From Craterostigma plantagineum (lineage: Eukaryota; Streptophyta; Magnoliopsida; Lamiales; Linderniaceae): DNA of 64,000 nucleotides. Made by a program: the position numbers and the translations under genes. A model generated the notes under the pieces. The model was given only the letters and a program-made list of their open reading frames with translations. It searched no databases and was not told the DNA's origin. Each line of letters begins with the position of its first letter. Position 1 is the first letter of the stretch. Shown piece by piece: positions 22,332-33,615 of the stretch. The stretch is from contig JAPQWV010000404.1 in assembly GCA_027422505.1 (NCBI GenBank), positions 372,001 to 436,000 on the forward strand. The letters are read 5' to 3'.

Positions 22332-24483
22332 CCACGCCGGCTTTTTTTCTCCATCAACTAATCGAAGAACATTTACCAACGGCCCAGCCACTTTGAGAGC
22401 ATAAAGTACATGATTCCAGAATGATGGCTTCAATGTAACTTGCATCGCATTCTTACCCTGCTTTTCTTTTGCATATTTACTATCCATCCATGCGGATGAA
22501 GTAAACATCTTTCTGAGGTTATTCTTTTGCTTATGAAAGCGTTGTAGGGTCAAGAAAGTGGTTATAAAGCGAGTCTTCCCAAGTCTCACCATGTCAGTTT
22601 TGTTTGTGAAACGCCTCATGAGATTCAAAACATGTGTCCGATTGTAAATGTAGCCATTTATCGTAACCGCTTGTGCATGCGTTTTCTTCAAAGTCGGCTT
22701 TTTGAAAATATCCTCGAGCATCAGATATAGACAATGAGCGGCGCATGGAGACCAATATAGATTTGGATAGTTTGCCATCAACAATGAACTGCACAGATTA
22801 ACAAATCATATAAGTTAATGAGTAATGGAAAGCTTAAAACCATGAGAAAATAACTTTACTCACCTGCCAGTTTCATCGCACTCGCATTATCCATCACTAC
22901 TTGAACAACATTTTGTACCCCGACGCGTTCTACGTAACTATTTAATAACTCGTAGAGTTTCTCACCGGTTTGAGAAAAATCTGATGCTTCAATAGATTCT
23001 AAAAACTCACAACCTTTCGGACTATTCACCAAAAACTTGATTAATGCTCTACATTTCTTGTCATGCCAACCATCTGCCATTATACTTCGTAAAGAGCTCC
23101 ATCTTCTTCATGACCCTTCAGAAGTGATTTTGTGTTTTCCAACTCCTTCTTCAAATAAGTAACTCTAACCTCGTGATGTAGGTTCCGGCATAGGACCGGA
23201 CCTGTATAGCTGCATAGATTCAATGAATGCTTTAAAACTATCATAGTTCACCGCATTGAAGGGAAGTCCTGCATCTTACATCCACCTAGGAAATTTATGC
23301 ACTGTGTGTTCTCTAGTTCTCTTCATCGACTCTTGAATTGGCTCATTTTCCGCTGCTTTTTTCTTCCTTGCAGAATCTCGTTGGTATCTTTCATTAAAAA
23401 TGCACTTATAGGAGCTTGTTTGGACCTTTTGCTCGTCGCTCGCAATCCAATGGCAACGCTTGATTTTCGTATAACTCTTTCTGGTTGTGGTTCATCTTTC
23501 CAACCCATCATGAATTCTTCATCAAAACCATCATCAAAATGATGCGATGATGATTCAATCATTTGTTTGCGTTCTTTCTTTTCTTCCATAAATAGTCGAA
23601 CCTCGTCTCGAACAAGGTCGGGACATTTCAGACATTTTTTTACATTGCGATCAGACCCCACAAGGTGATGCTTGAATCTGAAAATCCCACCTTTAGTCAC
23701 CTTGTTGCAGAAAGAACATTTCACTGTCGCGGTTGTTGGGATCAACTAAGTTTCCATAGCTCCATGCTATATCTTTCTTACGTTTTTCTTCGGCAGTTGA
23801 CATCATCAATATTTGAAAATCACGTCAAGAAAACTGACTTGGGGAAGACGACAGTAAGGTCAGGAAGACATCATTATCTGGAATGAAAAAGCGGTGCCCA
23901 CTTTATTATCTTTAAAAGGTGCCCACTTTAAGGAGAGAGAAACGTAGGGTTTTCAAGTGGGCTTTATTATTTTTAAGTGGGCTTAGTGGACTTTTTATAT
24001 TAAAATAATATGGATTGGATTGGACCTCTTTTATCAATAATTGACAGTGGCGATCGCCTCACCTTCTCGCCGCCTTAGACTGAGGCGTCGCCTTATCACC
24101 GCCTCAACGAAGGACAACGCCTCGCACCACCTATAGGCGATTTAGTATTGCCTCGACCCATTCATCGCCTATGCGCGCCTCGACGGATGGTTTGTTGTTT
24201 TCCTGTCGGTGGCTTCTCTACAAAATCATCGTCACTGATATCATATTTGAATCTAGAATTGGATACATTCGTGTATTTACCATGTTTTTTACCAGACTTG
24301 GTTTGCTGATAGAAATGGCTGGGGACTTCTCCACATCACCGATATCATATTTGACTGTAGACATGGTTTGTTGATGAAATGTGTTTGTAGTGTGCTGATT
24401 TAATGTTTAGGACGTCCTAATTTATAGACATGCCACGCTTAAAGCATCACATGGTTAAAACTTTATTGCTGCACATTATTAAA

Positions 24484-24563
24484 GCTGCACATGGTTGATG
24501 AATTATTGTTGCACATGGTTAAAGCTGCATATGGTTGATGAATTATTGCTGCACATGGTTAAA
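24484..24563 (+). repeat. Two 40-bp tandem repeats
   Basis: GCTGCACATGGTTGATGAAT recurs with one change exactly 40 bp downstream (24,484 and 24,524), and partial copies of GCACATGGTTAAA flank both. The array lies directly upstream of the MULE-1 transposase. Confidence 0.85.
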
Positions 24564-24654
24564 AAAGTTGTACAATTTACTCAAAAACCCGCACTACAAT
24601 TCACAAATTCAAAGTGAACTACATCCGACTGTACCATTTTGTGAGACTTATGAG

Positions 24655-26395
24655 ATGGCTCCAGAAGCAAATGACGATGACCATGGAGGGCTTGGTTCAT
24701 TCTACGACGAGAACGGAGGTCATCTTGAACTTACGATGATCTTCCAAAGCAAATCACATTTAAAAAGTGCAGTCAACGATTACTCACTTAAACATGCAAG
24801 AAGAGAATATCGGGTTTTGGAGAGTAACAGTGCATTATGGCACATTACCTGCAACCATAGTCCAACCTCCATGTGGAGCTACGTGCATGCCACAAAAAGA
24901 AGAAAGGTTAGTGGATAATAACAAAGTTTCCTAGCGAGCACACGTGCTTGATGAATGAATTGCTAGACACACATCGTAACATTATTGTCGAGATGTTGAT
25001 TTCCGTCGTTCGGGTCAATCCCTAATATCTTCCAAAGGATGTGATACAAAGGGTCAAAGACAGGTATGGCTACAAAATTTCTTATCTTCAAGCGTGGAGA
25101 GATTAAAGCGTGCGATGAGGATCACATATGGTAGGTCGGAGATTTCCGTCCAACAACTACCAAAATCGTGAAAGCCCTACAAGCACAAAATCGAGGCACG
25201 ATTGTGAGGTAGAGACATATCACGAACAATAATCAAAATAGTATGCGGTACGTTTTCTGGAGATTTAAACCTTGCATAGACGGTTTTCAATATTGTCGAA
25301 GGGTAGTATTTGTAGAGGGAACTCATCTTTACACGAAATATAAGCATAAGATGTTGATTTATGCGGCCCTTGATGCTAAACAGAACGTCTTTTCACTAGC
25401 CTTCTCAATCGTGGATGAAGAAACACGTGAATCTTGGTACTGGTTTTTGCACTTTTTGAATTTGTACGTGTTGAAAAATGCGGAAATCTCATATCATCAT
25501 CATGGAATTAAATCTGCTTCAGAATTGCTATATGAAAGAAATTCAATTAGAGGTGTTCATCGGTTTTGCCTTCGACATGTCAAATCTAACTTCTACAAGG
25601 AGTTAAAAACCAACAGTTAAATGACCTATGTCATCGAGCGGGCATGGCACATGTGGAGTTGAGGTTTAAGCGAACGCAATTAAGGAAATCAATGAGAAAG
25701 CTTGGAAATGGCTTGATAAAATCCCTCGTGAGAAGTGGACGTTCGCATATGATGGGGGTCGTCGTTGCGGTACCATGACGACCAATATATCAAAGGCATT
25801 AAATGGAGTCTTAAAAGGAACTCGATGTCTGCCCATAACTCCAATTGTCCAGCTTACTTTCTATCGCATTATCACATATTTTTTTACATGTATCAAGAGG
25901 CATGTCTTGCAATGAAGAATTCAAAAATAGTGTGGTCATATTATGACACGAGAAAGTGTCATGATTGGAGCAACGACTCAGGAAGTCATATGGTGAGAGG
26001 ATTTGATTATGCGACAAGGTCAGTCGAGGTCTATACCAAGTATTAAGTGGAAGGGGATCTAGTACGTATGTGGTAGTATTGACTGATCTTCAGTGCTCAT
26101 GCGCTAATTGGAGTATGTTCAACATGTTCACATGCACAAGCAGCTTGTCGTAGTTTTGGGCTTAATAGTGCTAAAAATGTTGCCAGTATTATAATAAAGA
26201 AGCTTATTTGAGAACTTAACGTCGCTTTGTTCCTTTGGACGACGAGCGTTATTGGGATGATGTCGAGTTCCAAATTGTTTCACAATCCGCAACGTAGAAA
26301 TCGATTGGGAGCCGGAAGGCACCGAACGACGAGGATTACAAATGAGATGGATAGATCTTATAGGCGTGCAAGACGAAATGGTGGACATGGCTAAG
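24655..26395 (+). pseudogene. MuDR-type MULE transposase pseudogene
   Basis: The N-terminal block (24,655-24,918) matches the MuDR DNA-binding region (FQSKSHLKSAVNDYSLKHAR). The DDE-type MULE domain is at 25,243-25,620 and reads CRRVVFVEGTHLYTKYKHKM then LDAKQNVFSLAFSIVDEETR. At the position of the first catalytic aspartate (normally in a DGTHL motif) this copy has glutamate. A FCLRHVKSNFYKEL motif follows. Remains of the C-terminal part run to about 26,395, with a conserved WEPEGTERRG-like tail across broken frames. Frame breaks at about 24,918, 25,620 and 25,760 kill the gene. Confidence 0.85.
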
Positions 26396-26819
26396 TAAAT
26401 TTATTACTGTTTTGAAAGTTGCAATGTCTTATTTATGTGTGTTTGAGTAATTTTATTTGCAATGTAATGTTTGGTTTGCTTCAAAAAATGTATGATTTAT
26501 GTGTGTTTATGTAATTTTATTTGCAATATAATGTTTGATTTACTTCAAAAAATTTCAGATATTTAATTATGTTTTCTACTTACGAATTTTATTCAAATAC
26601 AAAACAAGAGAAATTTTGAGAAGTAAAAATAAAATAAAGTAATTTGAAAGCGCTACTTGGATTGACGCGTTCATTTCACCTATTTTTTTAAATGCCACCC
26701 GATTTGGCATTATTTTAGATATCCGAATTCAAAAGGCAATTAAAATTGAAAAAAAACCCCTAGATTCAGTACGTGCTGCCAAAGTTCTCTGATTAAATAT
26801 GTACACAAGCACACTGACA

Positions 26820-26823
<4 letters not shown>

Positions 26824-26856
<33 letters not shown>
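26824..26856. repeat. (AT)n microsatellite
   Basis: A dinucleotide run of about 33 bp next to the hAT element that follows. Confidence 0.9.
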
Positions 26857-26858
<2 letters not shown>

Positions 26859-26872
26859 TTAATACTTATAAG

Positions 26873-27599
26873 TAGACATGTTCAGAAGGTTTCAAAAACC
26901 GGAACCGAACCGGCGGTCAACGGTTCGGTTAACCGGGGTCAACGGTTCCGGTTATAACCGGAACCGAACCGTTATTTAGATCGGTTCGGTTTCGGTTCGT
27001 GATATTCTAGAACCGAAACCGCCGGTTTGTAACCGGCGGTTAACCGGCGGTTTGTAACCGACGGTTAACCGGCGGTTTATATATTAAAATAATAAAAAAA
27101 CTAATTCAAACAGTCATATCCATTACCATTTATAAAGAAAATAATAAAAAATTCAATCATATCACCAAACTATATGATTTATTTTATATTTTTTTAATTT
27201 TTTATTTTTCTCTATAAATAGGGGGATTAATGGTAGACTTCTTAAGCAATATTCTTTATTTTTGAAAAATATTTAAGTTATATTTTTTTTACATTTTCTT
27301 GAGTTTTATAAGCAATAATCAATTCTTTTTAAAATATTGAACTTTGAAGGTACATTATAAAACAAAATCAATTTTCTTTATTATTCTCCAATTAACAACA
27401 AAAAGCAAAAAAAAAAAATTGAAAACCCGGTTTGAAACCGTAACCGGCGGTTTCAAACCGAAACCGTTGAAACCGGCGGTTCCAAAACCGTAACCGAACC
27501 GTGGTTAACCACGGTTCGGTTACGGTTTAAGCATATTTCGGTTTCAAACCAGCGGTTACGAACCGGCAAACCGAAACCGAAACCGTATGAACACCTCTA
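26873..27599. mobile_element. Non-autonomous hAT with AACCGG-rich ends
   Basis: TIRs are TAGACATGTTCAGAAGG and, inverted on the right, TAGAGGTGTTCATACGG. A perfect 8-bp target duplication CTTATAAG lies at 26,865-26,872 and 27,600-27,607. Both ends carry dense subterminal AACCGGCGGTT/CGGTTCGGTT motifs (26,897-27,082 and 27,426-27,585), typical transposase-binding arrays for hAT elements. The middle is AT-rich and non-coding. Confidence 0.92.
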
Positions 27600-27720
27600 C
27601 TTATAAGGGTGGATGGTCATATGAATAGTGTTTCGAATCATCACCCTATTAGTCTACAATTTCTCGCGAGAATGACCTATTATATCGTGCGAGATTCATT
27701 TTTCCAGCATGACACAAAAT

Positions 27721-28226
27721 TAGGGATGGCAATGGGCCGGGTATGGGTCGGGTTTGGCTGGACCCGGGACCCGACCCGAATATTTATTAGCGGACCCGAG
27801 ACCCGCGGGTCTGGACCCGGACTGGACCCGAATGAACCGGGTCTGACCCGCCAGACCCGGATATATTATTTTTTTTTTTTATTTTTTCATTTTTTAAAAG
27901 AGAAAAAATAGAGAAATGCATTGCTTGAGACTCGAACCCACGACCTCACCTTTGTAATACCAAACTTCTACCATTAGACCAACAGTTTTTTATTCATAAT
28001 ATTAACAATAACACTATATAACTTAATTACGAAATAAATTATAATATATAAATATTTTCGGGGCGGGTCTCGGGTCGGGTCTCGGGGCGGGTTGGCAAGA
28101 CCCGGGACCCGCCCCGGACCCGGCCGGGTAGAAACATTCAAATCCACGACCCGCCCCATACCCGATTATTTTGAAAATACCCCCATTAGGGGCGGGTTCG
28201 GGGCGGGTCCGGGATTGCCATCCCTA
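27721..28226. mobile_element. Non-autonomous hAT with GGGTCGGGT ends
   Basis: TIRs TAGGGATGGCAAT and ATTGCCATCCCTA are perfect inverses. A perfect 8-bp target duplication CACAAAAT is present at 27,713-27,720 and 28,227-28,234. Subterminal arrays of ACCCGACCCG/GGCGGGTC follow each end. A tRNA-like segment lies inside (27,918-27,983, minus strand). No transposase is present. Confidence 0.93.
27918..27983 (-). other. tRNA-like segment inside the hAT MITE
   Basis: On the minus strand TGGTCTAATGGTAGAAG fits a pol III A box and GGTTCGAGTCT fits a B box, spaced as in a tRNA. The arms do not fold into a clean cloverleaf, so I do not call it a tRNA gene. A comparable segment lies in another hAT MITE at 40,839-40,900. 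Confidence 0.6.
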
Positions 28227-28440
28227 CACAAAATACGACGTCGTCCTTTGGCTTCTTTGTTGTTTTAATAATAAAATAATGATGAGAACTATGGGCATTT
28301 AAGTCATTCTAGAACCATGAGACAAAATTGCACCAAACATATCCAATCAAGTTCCCTTTTTTTTCGAAAATTGTAATCAAGTACTAAACTACTAACTCTA
28401 CTAAATGTTACCAACTTTTACAAGCTTTTTTATTATTATA

Positions 28441-28660
28441 CTCCATATGTCCAGAATCTTTATGTACATTTGGAATTTGACACGCAAATTGAGAAACTGA
28501 ATTTTTTTAATAATATAGTACAATTTTTTGTCATGTCTTTTAAGAATATTTAAAATTATTATATTGATTGTTTGTCATAGTTTTTTTGCTAAATAAGAAA
28601 ATGTACAAAAGTTATGTTACGCCCGATTTAGTAAAATGTATAAAATGATTTGGGACGGAG
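28441..28660. mobile_element. Stowaway-type MITE, copy 2
   Basis: Starts CTCCATATGTCC and ends GGGACGGAG, flanked by TA at 28,439-28,440 and 28,661-28,662. The right half (GCCCGATTTAGTAAAATGTA) is the inverse of the left half of the element at 8,038-8,282. No coding sequence. Confidence 0.85.
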
Positions 28661-28662
28661 TA

Positions 28663-29255
28663 AGTAACTGATTATGAGTAATTTAATAAAAAAGTATATT
28701 TTCGTAATATTTTAAAGAAAATATATGAATTGTGAGCAGTTTTGTTAATCTGTTATAATTAAACAGTTACATGATATGTAAATGCATATAATATTAAATT
28801 ATCTTGTAATTAGAAAAAAAAAATTCATTACAACCATTCATTAAAAATAGTGGGTCGCGACTTTTTTCAACCTTTGACGTAATTTATATAATATATTTTC
28901 GCACTTTTGTGTGTATTGGTTTAAATAAAATAGAATATGATATGAGCCATCAAACTTTACTCAGAGTCACATTAAATTTAGACCACATATATAATATATA
29001 GGAAGTTTGGCTATACAAAATATTTGTGAAAGCGTAAGACAAAAATTTATAAGTACTAATAATAAATGAAAAAGTTAACATATATATTAGTTAAGTCAAA
29101 ATTATTCACATACTTGTAATTTCTTGGTTGTGAACTATATATAATCTTGCTATCATATTACATGAATATTTTTGTGTAAGCATTGTCCAATGGAAGATAC
29201 AAAAGCTGTCTGCACAAATATACAGAAACAAAACATCAATTGCCAAGTATCATTG
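28663..29255. other. Gene-free stretch
   Basis: AT-rich sequence with no credible gene, repeat array or element end. Confidence 0.5.
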
Positions 29256-30229
29256 GATGTGTTTAGGGGTGGCAAATTCCCACGGTGAACCATCCCCGTC
29301 GGGACCCGAGGCTATTGGGACGGGGAATCCCCGGTCCAAATGGGGATGGGGAGTTGACGGTGATTTCCGTCGGTGAAAGAGTGGGGATGAGACGGGGATG
29401 GTAATCATGTTTCCCACCCATCCCCGTCCCCAAACCCGGCCCCGTTTGAGTCAAACGGTGATTAATATTAAAATTAATTTGAATCAAGAATTTTCATAGA
29501 CAATCCTTTTATATTCAAGATCGTAATTAGAAGTAAAACAAAAAAAACTCTCAATATATAATTTTTACAATACACGCATATTTCAATCACATATTATATC
29601 AAATTTTTATACTGTAATATCATATTTTACATATTAATTTGTCTATATTACTTATTTTATGTTTTTGTTACAGAAAATTAATAATAATTTATTAGATATA
29701 CATGAATATGGGGAACCCGAATACCCCACGGAGAACCCTATCACCGGACGGTGATTACCCATCACTAGACCTGGGTAATGGGCCGAATTGGGCCGGTTCC
29801 GGACCGGTTCAACCGGTTCGAGATGGTACCGGTTCCGGTTCCGGTTCCGGGACCATTTCCACGGGACCGGCCCAGAACTGCCCTGGGCCTGTAATGGGCC
29901 GGTTACGGTTCCAAAACTGAACCGTCCCACTTACTTTATTTTTTTTTACTTTGAGAAAATTCTTTAAAAACTATGCGAAAATTTTATTCCAAATAAAACA
30001 AAAAAAAAGATAAGAAAATTACAAAAAAAAAAAAATACCTAAAAATTACAAAAACAAACAAAAAGAAAAAAAACTATCTAAAAATTACAAAAAAGAAAAA
30101 AATATTCGAAATAAAAAAAAACATAAAAAAATACAATTTATTCGACTTGACTATTAACTAAAACTATGTTCGAGGCCTCTCCGTCTTCATCCGAACTGGA
30201 AGAACGGAACTCGTCGATGGCGTTCTCCC

Positions 30230-32716
30230 GTCGGTTCTTCGTTTCGGTCAAATATCAATCCTTCAATAAGGTTAGCATTGCGAGGGAAGCCGGGCTAAGG
30301 CTCGCGGGTCGGTCGCCGATAATTCGCCCGGATGTAGAGAAGGCGGACTCGGAGGCGACACTAGACGCTTGCACGGCTAAAACGTCTCGAGCGACGGTGG
30401 ATAGGGTCGGATAAAGAGTCGCGTTGGACTTCCACCAGGCCAAAACGTCGAAGTCTTTAGGAGTCTGGAAGTTGTGGCTCAGGTAGAGTTGGATCTCATT
30501 CGTGTTCGACCCCGACGCACGCGTTTTGGTCTTCGTCTTTTGTGCCTTCAATCTTCGTAGCAGTCCCATTGCGTCGCCGCCTCCTTCCGACGAACCGGCG
30601 TCGCTCGCTGGTACGGGTTGCTCCACATTGTGTCCCTGCTCAGCTGCATAAAGAAAAAAGCTCTTGGAGAGAATCGTGAATTGACGCCTTTTGGTCGTCC
30701 ACTTTCTTTCCAAGAAATTAAGCATAATAATCGAAAAATATCAAATGTATCAACACCGCAACTAGGGTCGAGTAAGGCAGACAAACCGTGGACTATTCGA
30801 ATGGTTTTCCAATACTTCCTGAACTTTTTCTACATGTTTTGGATGAAACCACCCAAGTATGGACTACTGCGATACTCCACGAACTTGTAGCCCATCGCGA
30901 AGAGGTTCGGGATGAACAATGCGGACGTTGGGTAGTGAACTCCGGAAAATTTCTCCGTAGCCTCGCTGAACACTTCAAGTATGGACACGACCAAATCTGC
31001 AATATCCCCAATCAGTTTGTCGTAATTCATAACTGGAGTTGTTGCCGACTGCGAACTCGTTCCAAAAAGGCGTAAACAAGTCATTGTAGCGCATGAAGGT
31101 GCTGAGGAGGTGGTACAACGAATTCCACCTAGTCGGTACTGGCAACGGAAACTTCTTGTATGTGAGGCCGACAGCAAGGACGGTTTGCTTCCACGACGTT
31201 CCGTAGCGGCGTTCCCGAAGTAACTTACCTATTACCTTAATTTTTTCTGCAATATCTCCCAAAATTCCGTCAAAAGCGCATTGCAGACACAAGTTAATTA
31301 TATGGCAAGTGCGTAGAGCTGTCAAAATGGCGGGCCGGGCCGGGTTGGCCCGCCGCCCGCCAAAGCCCGCCACTTGGCGGGGCGGGGCGGGCCTAAAAAA
31401 TCAGGGACCGGCCCGCCCCGCGGCGGGCCACGGGCCAGGCGGGCTAGGCCCGCCCGCATATAAAAAATATTTATTTTTTTGTATTTTCATTTTATAATTT
31501 AATTTATTAATTAGTTTTAGTTAATTAAGGTATTAAATAATAAATTATGGATAAATAATGTATTAATTATATATTTATAAATACATATGTATTAAGGAAT
31601 CATTAACTATTAAATTAATATATTTAAACATAATATATGATATAAAATATATATATAACGGGCCAGCCCGCTGCCCGCGCGCGCTGGCCCGTTTAGGCCC
31701 GCCTCTGGGGGGCGGGGCGGGCTGGCCCGCGGGCCACGGGCCCATTTGACGGCTCTACAAGTGCGCCTAGCATGTAGTAATCGGCTGTCTAAGGGTAGCC
31801 TAAGATGTCTACGAAGGATCCCTATCGCTACGTTGTTCGCGCTAGTATCTAAGGTGATAGACATAATTTTATCTTGAATTCTATATTTGTTAACGACATT
31901 CAATACATAGTTCGATATCGTAGTGGCGCTATGTTGCGAATGTAGGGGATCTAGGGAAAGAATATGTTTTTGCATAGTCCATGTTTCATCTATCCGATGG
32001 GCGGTGACGACTAAATACGATTGCGGCGTAATGTTAGTCCAAATATCGGTAGTCAAACAAATCCTACACGAAATATTGGCTAAATGACTAATTAAGCTAG
32101 ACTGATATTCCCTAAAAGTTTCTAAGACATATTTCCTAAGGGTTTTACGGGTCACGTTATGGAATCCGGGTTGTATCGTACTCATAAAATCGATAAACCA
32201 TTCACTTTCCGCAATGCAAAAGGGTTCTTCAAACATTACTACGAATTTAACTAAGGATTTCTTAGAAATTTCCCTAGTAATAACAAAATTCTTACCCGTA
32301 CTTACGTTTATTTGTTGTTGTCGGGGTTTGGTTCCTACTGGCTCTAGATCGTCCCCGAAATTATGCGCCCTCTAAAGGTGTTTTTTCATCGAGTCCGTCT
32401 CACCTTGATTCGGTCCGGTCTTAATTGTGTAGGGATGGCAGCACATTTTACAGTATGCGGTAGCTACAGCGGGGTTATTTTTATCCATTTCTAAATCAAA
32501 AAAATTCCGTACCTTAGACCGCCGACCACGCGGTTGTTGCTTCCTTCTTGTAGTCGACGTAGAAGCTTGGTTCGGTCCTTCGTCCGTCGCCGCCGTCGCC
32601 GGCACCTCGGTCTCCTCGTCCGTGTCGTCGCCTCCCCGGAACGTATCTTCGGGACCTAAACGCGAAAAGACTTCGTCGCTCGGGTTAGGATTTCTCGATG
32701 ACGACGCATTTTTTAT
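30230..32716 (-). pseudogene. hAT transposase (Ac-like, BED finger), disrupted
   Basis: Minus-strand order: acidic/Ser-Thr N-terminus (about 32,700-32,560), BED zinc finger (VATAYCKMCCHPYT near 32,440-32,470 with the MKKHL end at 32,372), then the catalytic region with LTTDIWTNITPQSY (about 32,050) and SITLDTSANN (about 31,840), which hold the first two acidic residues. PVPTRWNSLYHLLS lies near 31,120 after the inserted MITE, and the C-terminal dimerisation domain has SVASESAFSTSGRII near 30,340. Lesions seen are a TAG just after MKKHL (about 32,370), the 444-bp MITE at 31,314-31,757, frame breaks near 30,980 and 30,720, and a TGA replacing the Trp of the final KDW block (about 30,253). It would have mobilised hAT elements with matching ends. 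Confidence 0.88.
31314..31757. mobile_element. Innermost hAT MITE of the nest
   Basis: TIRs TAGAGCTGTCAAAATGG and, inverted, TAGAGCCGTCAAATGGG. The 8-bp target duplication CAAGTGCG at 31,306-31,313 and 31,758-31,765 is perfect. The ends are rich in GGCGGGCC/GGCCCGCC motifs and the middle is AT-rich and non-coding. It interrupts the transposase of the middle element in its coding sequence. Confidence 0.95.
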
Positions 32717-33615
32717 AATATAAAAAATAATAATTGTAATTTTAGTATTAATAAGTGAGTGTGTGGTGTAGTGTAAATAAAATAATTATTGCTAATAATA
32801 TTAATAATTATTAATAATAATGATGATGATTTTAGAGAGTGTTTTGAGAGAGAGAGAGAGAGAGATTTGGATGTAATTGTGAGTTAAAATGGTTAAAATG
32901 ATGTGGTATTTATAGATTTTTCGTTTGGGGTAAAATGGTAATTTTCAACGGTTTTTAGAAATAAAAGAAAATTTGAATTACCGTTGGGCCGGTTCCGGTT
33001 CCGGGTTCCCCGAACCTGCCCAGTTCATTTTAACTGGGCCGGTTACCGGTTCCAGTTTTGGACCGTTTCATGGGCCGGTTCTGGGCCGGTTCCGGGTTGG
33101 CCCGGCCCAAAACCCAGGTCTACCCATCACCGAACCAATTCATCCTAAACGGTGAATTAGTGCGGATGGTATTATGAATTGGAATTTGGTATGGGGACGA
33201 TATATCCATTACCAGCCCCGAACAAGCCCATTGCCACCCCTAGATGTGTTATATTGACTTCGCATGTTCTCTTTTTCAACTATGGGTGCTCTCCTATCTT
33301 CGCCTTATTTGAATGAGTTGTTTCTTCGTCGTATCGTTATCTATAAATAACGTTGTAGTACAACTATACCAAAAAAATAACGTTATCTTCACCGCCCCTT
33401 TTTTCCTAGTCACCGCCCCCTAAATGGCTGATAAAAGACGATTTTGCCCTTTTGAATTTAAATTTCTATTTAAAGTCATTTTCCATACAACACTTTGATA
33501 TTGCAATCAGACATCCAAATCATAGTCAAACATAACAAAAAAAATGAAATTGCAATGAATCGTCTATTTGGGAAATGGTAAGGTCAAAAGAAAGTGTCTA
33601 TTGGCACGGATGGTA

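Larger units (their letters stand above)
20180..23745 (-). pseudogene. hAT (BED/DUF659) transposase pseudogene
   Basis: Reading down the minus strand, a BED zinc finger comes first (CSFCNKVTKGGIFRFKHHL near 23,660-23,720). The DUF659 core follows with ADGWHDKK (about 23,060) and VVMDNASAMKLAG (about 22,870), which carry expected catalytic acidic residues. Next come the middle region with YWSPCAAHCLYLML (about 22,730) and, after the inserted repeat, the GYYLNPEFFYSN block (about 20,870). The C-terminal hAT dimerisation segment (SSSGCE near 20,510) is frameshifted. A stop or frameshift interrupts most blocks, and an intron may separate the 23.1- and 22.8-kb parts. The product would cut and join hAT ends in the nucleus; this copy is dead. 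Confidence 0.85.
19499..24181 (-). mobile_element. hAT element inserted into MULE-1
   Basis: A perfect 8-bp target duplication GACGGATG flanks it at 19,491-19,498 and 24,182-24,189. The left end starts CAAGGTTATTAAAGGCG and continues with many GAGGCG/GGCGAGGC motifs. The right end carries the same motifs inverted (GCCTC and GGCGAT), with imperfect TIRs. It encodes a BED/DUF659-type hAT transposase on the minus strand. A repeat of about 1.3 kb interrupts it at about 20,930-22,205. Confidence 0.85.
16239..26760 (+). mobile_element. Large MULE carrying a PMD gene (MULE-1)
   Basis: The two ends are imperfect long inverted repeats. The left end holds AAAATAATGCCAAA and AAAAATAGGTGAAA (16,289-16,328), and the right end has both in inverse order (about 26,685-26,725). 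Likely 9-bp target copies are TAGATTCGA (16,230-16,238) and TAGATTCAG (26,761-26,769), 7 of 9 identical. Inside lie a decayed PMD gene (about 17.2-18.6 kb) and a MuDR-type transposase (about 24.6-26.4 kb), both on the plus strand. A hAT element (19,499-24,181) was inserted between them. Without the hAT the element would be about 5.8 kb. Exact ends are uncertain by a few bases. Confidence 0.8.
29766..33122 (-). mobile_element. Middle hAT element with its own transposase
   Basis: TIRs TAGACCTGGGTAATGGGCC and, inverted, TAGACCTGGGTTTTGGGCC. The 8-bp target duplication CCCATCAC at 29,758-29,765 and 33,123-33,130 is perfect. Subterminal GGGCCGGTTCCGG motifs are dense at both ends. It carries a nearly full hAT transposase on the minus strand and is itself split by a third hAT MITE at 31,314-31,757. 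A (GA)n run at about 32,846-32,866 lies upstream of the transposase. Confidence 0.95.
29264..33242. mobile_element. Outer hAT MITE of a three-level nest
   Basis: TIRs TAGGGGTGGCAA and, inverted on the right, TAGGGGTGGCAA are perfect. The 8-bp target duplication GATGTGTT at 29,256-29,263 and 33,243-33,250 is perfect. Without the inner insertion the element is about 0.6 kb and non-coding, with GGGGATGG/CCCCGTCCC subterminal motifs. A second hAT element (29,766-33,122) is inserted in it. Confidence 0.95.

Noticed and set aside
27918..27983. tRNA gene
   Set aside because: Pol III boxes are present but the arms do not pair as a cloverleaf, and it sits in a MITE. Annotated only as tRNA-like.
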